Shown piece by piece: positions 1 to 6,283 of a stretch of 6,807 nt of DNA. Location: NCBI GenBank assembly GCA_002721375.1, contig PBKH01000067.1, forward strand, positions 1 through 6,807. Reading direction: 5' to 3'. Under the pieces are notes generated by a model. It was not told where the DNA came from. It made no database searches and worked only from the letters and a program-made list of their open reading frames with translations. The position numbers and the translations under genes are program-made. The number at the start of each line of letters is the position of its first letter. Position 1 is the first letter of the stretch. This DNA comes from Verrucomicrobiales bacterium (lineage in GTDB: Bacteria; Verrucomicrobiota; Verrucomicrobiia; Limisphaerales; UBA1096).

Positions 1-2405
1 GAACCCACTGACTTGATAGGAATATCAATGATTGGACCGCTCACTATTTTATCTTTAAGCAAACGATGACGCTTCAACGATACTCTTTCCCCTTCATACC
101 CACAATTGACACTTAAAAATTCATTTTTTTTGTCCGATCCAGTAGAAAAAATTGAAGCTACATCATCTTTAGCCAACTCGGGTCCCTGTAAATATTTAAA
201 GCCGCCATTTTGATCATTAAGAAATACATTAACCCGGCCTCCCTTGCTGCAACCAACGATCAAATCATCCCAGGAATCAGAATTGATGTCACCAACCCAT
301 AACGCCGGACCTTGCTGACTCAACTTAAACGGAAGAAGAGGTTGTCCCTGAAAGTCATCATATGCGTTTTCTACGTGATTGTAGTCGATGCGTTCACTTA
401 TGTCCTTAAACAAAGGAGAAAACACAATTGAGTTTTTTTTGGTTTTAGTTTTTTCAGAGAATCGAGATTCGTGGACATGATAAAGATGATTCTCCTTCAC
501 ATCATTAATGATGGTTGTTCTTCCGCTTCTCCAAAGCACGGTTAGACTCATTCTGCCCTTTTTGTTGCCAACACCAAAAACAACCTTTGTTTCAGACCCG
601 GAAAGAAACCGACCACCAACCACAACCTCCTGGGACTGCTCGAATATTTCATCTTTGGTCAAATATATCTTGCTTCCAACACCTTGAGTGTTCGGGGGCT
701 CTCCATGTAGAATCACTGCTACACGAGGGGCTTTAAATCGATTCTCATAAACGCCTGGATTTTGATTCATATTGTTAACAACAAAATCCATGTCCCCGTC
801 CAAGTCAAAGTCAGCCACAGCAATCCCATGATGAATTCCATTGTCATTCGTTCCCCACACAGAAGTTTTCTCCTGAAAAACACCATTACCTTCATTTCGA
901 AATGTAACAATTGGCAAATTTAATTTTGGATAGAGTCGATTATTTTCCATCATCTCCTTCGCAAATTGCGTTTTCCTTTGTGCAGCACTTAAGGATCTGT
1001 CTCTGGGCTTTTGCCTTGTTTTAATGAGCGCATTGACGTCCATATCCTGTGTATCCTTGTAGTGACCAGCGGTGATAATCAAATCTTCATAACCATCAAG
1101 ATCGATATCCATAAATATTGGTGACCAAGACCAGTCTGAAGCAGGAAGACCGGCAAAATTGGCCAATTCTGCAAAGGAGCCATCGCCTCTATTATTTAAT
1201 AGAGTATTCCTCATGACTTGCTCTCCGAATTCACCTCGTGTCATCTGCCTATCTGTTTCATCTTGAGCAACCATCTGCCTTTTTTGCATTGCCAAATCCC
1301 TGCTCAACATGTCGACCACAAACAAGTCCACATCTCCGTCTCGATCGTAGTCAGAGAAATCCACACCCATGGAACTTGCAGATGTTTTACTCAAATTTTT
1401 TGGGCCCAGTAATTTGAACACCCCACTTTCATTAATCCAAAACCTATCCGGACTCCAAAAGTCATTGCAAACATACAAATCCGGAAGACCATCACCATTG
1501 ATGTCTTGAAAAGCCGCAGACAAACCCCAATCCAAAGGTGCATTCTTTAAAGTCTCCCCATCCGAATTAAGGAAAGTTCCATCCAACCAACTTGATTTTC
1601 TGAAAACAGCATCTCCGTCATTAATAAAAAGAATATCGGGTTCCCCATACTCTTTTAAAACGCCACCAGAAACAACTAGGCGATTTCGGTACTCTTGCGG
1701 AATTATCAACTTACCATTGACTTGTCTTAATTTAACTGACCCTTCATCTCTAATGTCAGTTGATCGATTGTTGGTTACATACAAATCTACGGTTCCATTT
1801 CCATCTATATCCGCCAAGGCCATGGTCATTGGCGCATAGCCGCCCATCACTCCGGACTTTTCAGTTGTTTCCTGAAAAACACCTTCATGATTGATGAAAG
1901 TCCTTATCCCCATGCTGACCGTTCCTACAAGCAGATCCAACCAATTATCCCCATTTAGATCTGCAAAGACGGCTCCCCGATGCCGACTGCCTATTTCCCC
2001 CAAACCTGAACTAACAGTTGTATCAACAAAAACCCAATCACCATTGTTTTTGTAAAGGGCCGAATTTCCATCTATAGAACAAATAAAAAAATCAGGCCAA
2101 CCATCCCTATCATAATCACCAACAGCTACCCCGCTTCCATTATATAGAATCCTGTTTTTAGATGCCTCCCACTCATCCACTCGACTTACGAAATCAACCC
2201 CTGTTTTATCCGGAGAAAGCAGATGAAACATATTTGAGTTTTCCCGGTTTTGAATGGTTAAAGGGCTCAAAGAATAACTCTTTGTCGAACTTTCTTCTGG
2301 ATGAATTTCACCAGATACGGAAAACGCAAAAATAAAAAAGAAAAACCACTTGGCAATCGGCGTAAAAAAACTGGCACGAAAAGCTTTAAAATAAAACCGC
2401 TTCAT
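1..2405 (-). CDS. Secreted FG-GAP/VCBS repeat protein with ASPIC-UnbV domain (CRTAC1-like), 3' end cut by window edge
   Basis: I translated the minus strand from 2405 to the window edge and found 801 codons with no stop, so the C-terminus lies outside. The N-terminus has basic residues and then a hydrophobic stretch (WFFFFIFAFSVSG, about residues 20-32), which looks like a signal peptide. Calcium-loop motifs of the DxDxDG type, as in FG-GAP beta-propeller blades, start at residues 97, 149, 199, 301, 352, 433 and 532 (for example DYDRDGWPD, DINGDGLPD, DYDRDGDVD). An ASPIC-UnbV-like domain follows at about 561-646 (NTQGVGSK, VVFGVGN, LWRSGRTT), and another degenerate repeat begins at 706 (DINSDSWDD). 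Family members of this layout are often about 1,000-1,200 residues, so perhaps two thirds is visible. The likely role is calcium-stabilised adhesion or scaffolding outside the cytoplasm; no enzymatic motif is seen. No good ribosome binding site precedes 2405. An in-frame ATG at 2459 would add 18 residues and overlap the upstream gene, but 2405 puts the signal peptide at the N-terminus. Family call is firm, function is not. Confidence 0.9.
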   Translation of the reverse strand, partial: MKRFYFKAFRASFFTPIAKWFFFFIFAFSVSGEIHPEESSTKSYSLSPLTIQNRENSNMFHLLSPDKTGVDFVSRVDEWEASKNRILYNGSGVAVGDYDRDGWPDFFICSIDGNSALYKNNGDWVFVDTTVSSGLGEIGSRHRGAVFADLNGDNWLDLLVGTVSMGIRTFINHEGVFQETTEKSGVMGGYAPMTMALADIDGNGTVDLYVTNNRSTDIRDEGSVKLRQVNGKLIIPQEYRNRLVVSGGVLKEYGEPDILFINDGDAVFRKSSWLDGTFLNSDGETLKNAPLDWGLSAAFQDINGDGLPDLYVCNDFWSPDRFWINESGVFKLLGPKNLSKTSASSMGVDFSDYDRDGDVDLFVVDMLSRDLAMQKRQMVAQDETDRQMTRGEFGEQVMRNTLLNNRGDGSFAELANFAGLPASDWSWSPIFMDIDLDGYEDLIITAGHYKDTQDMDVNALIKTRQKPRDRSLSAAQRKTQFAKEMMENNRLYPKLNLPIVTFRNEGNGVFQEKTSVWGTNDNGIHHGIAVADFDLDGDMDFVVNNMNQNPGVYENRFKAPRVAVILHGEPPNTQGVGSKIYLTKDEIFEQSQEVVVGGRFLSGSETKVVFGVGNKKGRMSLTVLWRSGRTTIINDVKENHLYHVHESRFSEKTKTKKNSIVFSPLFKDISERIDYNHVENAYDDFQGQPLLPFKLSQQGPALWVGDINSDSWDDLIVGCSKGGRVNVFLNDQNGGFKYLQGPELAKDDVASIFSTGSDKKNEFLSVNCGYEGERVSLKRHRLLKDKIVSGPIIDIPIKSVG

Positions 2406-2448
2406 TAAACTGAAACAATCCAGCACATCCTTAAAAGGGCAGAAGGAA

Positions 2449-3483
2449 TCAAGGAGCATTCTTATTTGTAGGAATATTTGAATAAGATCGGATGGGCAGG
2501 CTTATCTCGCGAAACTGCTCGTGATCTGTTCTTACACTCAATGAACCATTCAGGCCTGACTCAACAATAAATCCTTTTGGAAACAAAATTGAATACTGAA
2601 CATACTGGCCAGGTTTTCTTTCAACAATCTCAACCGATGGGCCTGTGATGCTTAATACGTGGTTCAAAATCTGAGCAGGAGGGGACAACCTACTTGAAAG
2701 CTTTACATTTTTTCTTGTTGATTTTTCTAGTTTCCCTGCTTTTAAGAAAATTTTTGATGGGCTGAATGTCAAAGGGGGAGTCACATTTGCGGTTGCTCTC
2801 ATCTCGATAGTCGGCAATCCCGGATAATTCGTCTCAAATGAGATCACCCCCCTGTTACTGCCATAATCTAGAGGTGGGACTGTAGTCACAACTAAGGTAT
2901 ATTTTTTATTTTTTGGTGAGGAAATCAGCTTTGCGCGGAATCTTTTGTCACTGCTCCGCGCATTGGATAGGAGAATATCTTGATTAGTGGTATTGCTTAT
3001 ATCGACCCGATATTCCTGCTGAATACCCACCGACTTTAAGGTTGGGAAATAGATATAGTGTGGTTTCAATTCGAGTGGCGACCAGACATGCCCCGTCATG
3101 TGGAGTATCCGCCGACTTCCTACTGGATCGTTTGAATAAACCGAAAGCGTGCGGTCAACATCCCCGCGCAATTCTGCAGTCAAAACCATCGCCCGAATTA
3201 CCCCTGTCTGACCCGGTTCAAGTTTGTCAGGATTTGACAAAATGGTCGTGCAGTCCGCACAGGATGCCTCAACATCGTACAAAAGCAGCCTGGCGTCCCC
3301 AGTGTTTTGAATATTGAACTGAACCATCACCTTGGAGCCCACAATTACCCTACCGAATTGTACGGTTTCACTCTCAACATGTAACCGTGGTTTCTCCTGT
3401 GGTTCTGCTAAAAGAGCCGTATGGCAAATGGTGAACAGCGCAATCGCAGCAATCGTATAGTCTATCGTTTGTACCCTGTTCAT
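2449..3483 (-). CDS. Secreted DUF1573-like protein with three Ig-like (ASH/HYDIN-type) domains
   Basis: A 344-residue protein with a hydrophobic leader (IAAIALFTICHTALLA, residues 11-26), so probably exported. Residues about 33-133 match the DUF1573 pattern: QFGRVIVGSKVMVQFNIQNTG, then ASCADCTT, then LEPGQTGVI, then a RTLSVYSND strand. DUF1573 proteins usually carry SCGC at the cysteine site; here it is SCADC (C75 and C78), giving a CxxC spacing. Residues about 136-234 and 235-334 look like two further, more diverged Ig-like beta-sandwiches (SFETNYPG and SVRTDHEQ resemble the SVYSND strand). Such domains serve in binding or scaffolding; no enzymatic function is evident. ATG at 3483 is supported by an AGGA nine bases upstream. 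The FG-GAP gene follows on the same strand 43 nt downstream, so the two are probably co-transcribed. The sulfatase upstream is 173 nt away and may or may not share the transcript. Confidence 0.85.
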   Translation of the reverse strand: MNRVQTIDYTIAAIALFTICHTALLAEPQEKPRLHVESETVQFGRVIVGSKVMVQFNIQNTGDARLLLYDVEASCADCTTILSNPDKLEPGQTGVIRAMVLTAELRGDVDRTLSVYSNDPVGSRRILHMTGHVWSPLELKPHYIYFPTLKSVGIQQEYRVDISNTTNQDILLSNARSSDKRFRAKLISSPKNKKYTLVVTTVPPLDYGSNRGVISFETNYPGLPTIEMRATANVTPPLTFSPSKIFLKAGKLEKSTRKNVKLSSRLSPPAQILNHVLSITGPSVEIVERKPGQYVQYSILFPKGFIVESGLNGSLSVRTDHEQFREISLPIRSYSNIPTNKNAP

Positions 3484-3492
3484 TTTGATGCG

Positions 3493-3497
3493 TCCTA
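3493..3497 (-). promoter_or_regulatory. Shine-Dalgarno sequence of the DUF1573-like gene
   Basis: TAGGA on the minus strand lies nine bases before the ATG at 3483. It is the only convincing ribosome binding site in the window; the other four genes have none at normal spacing. Confidence 0.5.
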
Positions 3498-3529
3498 GCT
3501 GTGTAATACGCCTCGGAAAAGCAATCTTA

Positions 3530-3547
3530 GGGTTTCACTACAAACCC
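3530..3547. repeat. Perfect inverted repeat (6-bp stem, 6-nt loop) between sulfatase and DUF1573 genes
   Basis: The plus strand reads GGGTTT-CACTAC-AAACCC, a perfect hairpin about 47 nt upstream of the DUF1573-like start. No T-run follows on either strand, so it is a poor intrinsic terminator. It could be an operator or an mRNA processing or attenuation element, or chance. It lies in the 173-nt gap 3484-3657, in which I see no other signal and no clear -35/-10 pair. Confidence 0.3.
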
Positions 3548-3657
3548 GCAAGCCAATCTCAATCCCCAACACGTTTTACAGAACAACTCTTCCCATCGCA
3601 GTTCCTGGACACTTCAAACTCGCCCCAAACTAGAGGTATGAAAATACTGATGATGGA

Positions 3658-5244
3658 TCAATCCGCAGGCATGCTGCCCCACCAGTCCTTGTTAGGTCGA
3701 TAACCTGAAGCAAGATAACTGGCATGTCGTTTCTCGAGAGTGGTTTTGCCTCGTGTCTGTATGGACTCCCATCGGGCCTGGCGCTTGGCATCGTCGAACG
3801 CCGGATCTTTGTCTGGGAACTTCGCACCGGTGGCCTTGAGCCAGGCATCGAGATCGGCGCGAAGGTCCTTGACCTTTTCGGGGTTGCGTTTGGCTAAGTC
3901 ATGACGCTCCGCCGGATCCTCGCGCAAGTGGTACAGTTCATCGCGACCGTCCTCATGGTAATGTATCAGCTTCCAGTCATTCTGTGTGATGATCGACGAC
4001 GGCTCGCCACCCTGGTTGCCGTAATGAGGGTAATGCCAATATAACGGTCGATCCGCGATCGCCCCACCCTTCAGAAGTGGCACGATACTGACGCCGTCCA
4101 CATTCTGATGTTTCGGCAAGATGACACCAACCAGATCGAGCAGCGTCGGGTACCAGTCGATGCCACTGACGGGCACCGCGCTGGTCGATCCAGCCTTAAT
4201 TACGTCAGGAGCCTTGATGTAAAACGGCTCACGGATACCTCCCTCCCATTGACGCCCCTTGCCACCACGCAACGGCGTGTTACTCGTCGAATAGGCGTCG
4301 CCTGAAGAGACACCCCCATTGTCAGAGGTGAAGCAAATGATCGTGTTGTCCGTTAAACCAAGCTCGTCGAGTTTGCGCAGCACAATGCCAACAGCGTCGT
4401 CCATAGTTTCGACCATCCCGCCATAAATCGGGCAATCCTGCACTTGGCGCACGTTGAGTCGCCGATCAAAAACAAACCGCTCCTTGGCAAAACCGGCAGC
4501 CTCTGCCTTGTCACGGTATTTTTTCCATAACTTGGGTGTCGTTTGTATCGGGCCATGTACAGTGTAAAACGACAGATAAGCAAGAAAAGGCCTGTCCTTG
4601 TTAGTTTCAATGAATTTAGCAGTTTCGTTGCCGAGACGCAGAGTAAGCGACTCGCCAGCGGGTCCAGATTCCAGATTAGGATTCTGCCATGGCGAAAAAA
4701 AACCACCTCGAGGGCTGCCGACATCCCAGCCGCCTTTATTAATATCAAACCCATGATCCGTTGGCCAAGATCCTTTGCTGCCAAGATGCCATTTACCGGC
4801 GAAAAATGTCTTGTAACCATTGTCTCGCAGCACCTCAGCAAGGGTGATCTCCGAGGCTCGCAGATTGCGTTCGTACCCAGCAGGCAAGTGGCTGTCTTGG
4901 CGTCCCCGACCACTCCACGCCTTGCCCGACGCGTCCCCGATCCAAGTGGTGATCCCATGGTTCGTTGGATACTTGCCAGTTAGTATACTAGCTCGAGAAG
5001 GGCTGCAAACCTGACAAGTAGCGTAACCACGCGTGAACTTCATCCCCTCATTGGCGATACGATCGATGTTCGGACTTTCGTAATAAGTTGACCCCTCATT
5101 GCTAAGGTCGCGCCAACCAAGGTCATCAGCCAAGATGAACACGATATTCGGCCGCTGTTTTGCTTCGTCATCGGCAAAAATATCCACATGGCCAAACGCA
5201 AGGCAAATAAGCAGGGCGATGGATTGTATATTCGGCTTGATCAT
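3658..5244 (-). CDS. Exported Cys-type sulfatase (S1 family, arylsulfatase-like)
   Basis: A complete 528-residue sulfatase, predicted to hydrolyse sulfate esters of a carbohydrate or aryl substrate outside the cytoplasm. The leader (IALLICLAFGHVDIFA, residues 9-24) looks like a signal peptide. The alkaline-phosphatase-like fold begins with NIVFILADDLGW, giving metal ligands D40 and D41. The active-site signature CSPSRASILTG has C80, expected to be converted to formylglycine, and R84. GKWHLG supplies K151 and H153, H230 is in TVHGP, SDNGG supplies D308 and N309, and K329 is in the later GGKGR. All key S1 residues seem present, and the length is normal for the family. I chose ATG at 5244; a TTG four codons upstream (5256) is possible, but neither has a ribosome binding site. 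The cupin lipoprotein gene ends 32 nt upstream, so an operon is likely. Sampled lines are about 47-63% G+C, well above the cupin gene. The substrate and SulfAtlas subfamily cannot be told from sequence by eye. Confidence 0.95.
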   Translation of the reverse strand: MIKPNIQSIALLICLAFGHVDIFADDEAKQRPNIVFILADDLGWRDLSNEGSTYYESPNIDRIANEGMKFTRGYATCQVCSPSRASILTGKYPTNHGITTWIGDASGKAWSGRGRQDSHLPAGYERNLRASEITLAEVLRDNGYKTFFAGKWHLGSKGSWPTDHGFDINKGGWDVGSPRGGFFSPWQNPNLESGPAGESLTLRLGNETAKFIETNKDRPFLAYLSFYTVHGPIQTTPKLWKKYRDKAEAAGFAKERFVFDRRLNVRQVQDCPIYGGMVETMDDAVGIVLRKLDELGLTDNTIICFTSDNGGVSSGDAYSTSNTPLRGGKGRQWEGGIREPFYIKAPDVIKAGSTSAVPVSGIDWYPTLLDLVGVILPKHQNVDGVSIVPLLKGGAIADRPLYWHYPHYGNQGGEPSSIITQNDWKLIHYHEDGRDELYHLREDPAERHDLAKRNPEKVKDLRADLDAWLKATGAKFPDKDPAFDDAKRQARWESIQTRGKTTLEKRHASYLASGYRPNKDWWGSMPAD

Positions 5245-5276
5245 AATCTTGAGCAAAATAACTAATGCTGTTCTAT

Positions 5277-5978
5277 CTATTTTAACTCGAAAAAAACGAG
5301 TTCCATTGGTTTACTTTCAAGGTTTATTCCCTTGTGAGTAATTGCGTCAACCCATAATGCATATCCTGCTTTAAACTCAGAATTAATTGTCGAACCATCT
5401 TCATTAATAAGCTGATGTTTTGTATCCGTGAGAAAAACCACAACCCCGGGATTGTGATCGTGCATGGTTGATTCTTCTTTAGGACCATACTTTGCCCGAA
5501 TAACACGGATCCAATCATTCTCAACCTCGACTTTATAATGTTTTGAATCAACTTTGGTAGCATCCAATTTAAGTTTACTAATGCTACGAGGATACTTCTT
5601 CTTAAATTCAACCAAGACAGTTTCCCAGTTCTTATCGGTTAGGTTTTCCACAGTATGAACCTCGGCAGGGCCTGATCCAATGTCACCTGATTTGATATCC
5701 CTAATTTCTGCTTTCTCGTTTTTAGATTTAAATTTGGCTTTAGCATCCGTCAGGTGAACCCCTGCTAACTGATTATGAGAATGCAATATGGATTTTTCGT
5801 ATGGGCCATATTTAACGCGCAGCACTTTTACATATTCGTTTTCGAAATCAATTTTGTAATGATTAGGATCAGCAACTGAGGCATGAGATACATTCTTGAC
5901 TTCTGTGGATGCAACATCAGGCGTACTGCAAGACGTCAAAACCACAGCTACAATTGTAGTAATTATAATATGCTTCAT
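5277..5978 (-). CDS. Lipoprotein with two tandem cupin domains
   Basis: A 233-residue protein with a lipoprotein signal: a hydrophobic stretch (IIITTIVAVV, from residue 4), then lipobox LTSC with C17 as the lipidated cysteine. Serine follows at +2, which by analogy with E. coli favours the outer membrane. The rest is one cupin unit repeated twice, at about residues 37-126 and 144-233. Aligned pairs include DPNHYKIDFENEYVKVLRVKYGP with DSKHYKVEVENDWIRVIRAKYGP. Each unit keeps probable metal-binding histidines: H66 and H68 (HSH) with H108 in HTVEN, and H173 and H175 (HDH) with H215 in HKGIN. The glutamate of the classical cupin motif 1 is not obvious. Cupins of this compact type may be small enzymes, or bind metal or sugar; the role here is unknown. 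ATG at 5978 has no ribosome binding site. The gene is AT-rich, lies 32 nt upstream of the sulfatase on the same strand, and is likely the first gene of that unit. Confidence 0.85.
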   Translation of the reverse strand: MKHIIITTIVAVVLTSCSTPDVASTEVKNVSHASVADPNHYKIDFENEYVKVLRVKYGPYEKSILHSHNQLAGVHLTDAKAKFKSKNEKAEIRDIKSGDIGSGPAEVHTVENLTDKNWETVLVEFKKKYPRSISKLKLDATKVDSKHYKVEVENDWIRVIRAKYGPKEESTMHDHNPGVVVFLTDTKHQLINEDGSTINSEFKAGYALWVDAITHKGINLESKPMELVFFELK

Positions 5979-6165
5979 AAGACGATTCGATTGTAACCCA
6001 GCTAATTATTTTATTAAAGGCGTTTCAAGTATACACACTACAGCTGCTTACCGTTATAAAATAAAATTTCATTTCCAACCACAAATCATACAAGCCACAG
6101 AAACCAAGCGCAGTGTCATTTGCAAAAGAAACAAAAAACTAATAACTTACCTTGGGGATAATATT

Positions 6166-6180
6166 TTCCATTGCGTGGAA
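6166..6180. repeat. Inverted repeat TTCCA-TTGCG-TGGAA
   Basis: A 5-bp perfect stem with a 5-nt centre, about 100 bp before the second sulfatase. It has the size of a possible operator half-site pair and shares TCCA/TGGA arms with the palindrome at 6243-6254. No T-run follows within the range expected for a terminator on the plus strand. Chance occurrence is quite possible. Confidence 0.25.
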
Positions 6181-6242
6181 CATTGAAAAATATATTTTTT
6201 TATTTAATAATTTCGGCACTGTTTATTTGGACAATTTTTAGC

Positions 6243-6254
6243 TGGATGTATCCA
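6243..6254. repeat. Near-palindrome TGGAT-GT-ATCCA upstream of second sulfatase
   Basis: A 12-bp inverted repeat with 5-bp arms, 29 nt before the ATG at 6284. Its position would suit an operator overlapping the promoter or early transcribed region of the sulfatase gene. The arms resemble those of the repeat at 6166-6180. It is short enough to arise by chance. Confidence 0.25.
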
Positions 6255-6283
6255 TTTAAAATCTAATAATTTATAACACATAA

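Larger units (their letters stand above)
5979..6283. other. AT-rich divergent intergenic region
   Basis: These 305 bp separate the leftward cupin-sulfatase unit from the rightward second sulfatase and must hold the start signals of at least the latter. I see no convincing gene: the only open frame passing through begins inside the cupin gene in antisense and shows no recognisable domain. There is no good consensus sigma-70 pair; a TATACT hexamer on the minus strand at 6028-6033, about 45-50 bases before the cupin start, is the best -10 candidate there. Two short inverted repeats (6166-6180 and 6243-6254) are listed separately. The stretch 6181-6240 is especially A/T-rich and includes the self-complementary AAAAATATATTTTT at 6186-6199. 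Confidence 0.6.

Noticed and set aside
2409..2430. A seven-codon leader open frame whose TAA overlaps the FG-GAP ATG at 2405
   Set aside because: The AAGGA lies directly against its ATG, with no usable spacer, and such short frames occur by chance.
3530..3547. The hairpin as an intrinsic terminator
   Set aside because: The stem is only 6 bp and no T-run follows on either strand.
3485..3703. A 72-codon plus-strand open frame in the gap before the DUF1573-like gene
   Set aside because: It ends inside the sulfatase in antisense, lacks a domain and is low in plausibility compared with a plain intergenic gap.
4353..4958. A 201-codon open frame on the minus strand inside the sulfatase
   Set aside because: It overlaps the sulfatase in a different frame over conserved catalytic motifs, is rich in R, C and L as shadow frames are, and has no recognisable domain.
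4543..4983. A 146-codon plus-strand open frame antisense to the sulfatase
   Set aside because: Antisense shadow over a clearly coding, G+C-rich region; no domain, leader or ribosome binding site.
5896..6186. A 96-codon plus-strand open frame covering part of the divergent intergenic region
   Set aside because: It starts inside the cupin gene in antisense over the lipobox region, and its sequence has no recognisable domain; it reads like translated AT-rich spacer.
6186..6199. The AAAAATATATTTTT palindrome as an operator
   Set aside because: Self-complementary A/T runs are expected by chance in such AT-rich spacer, and nothing else marks it.
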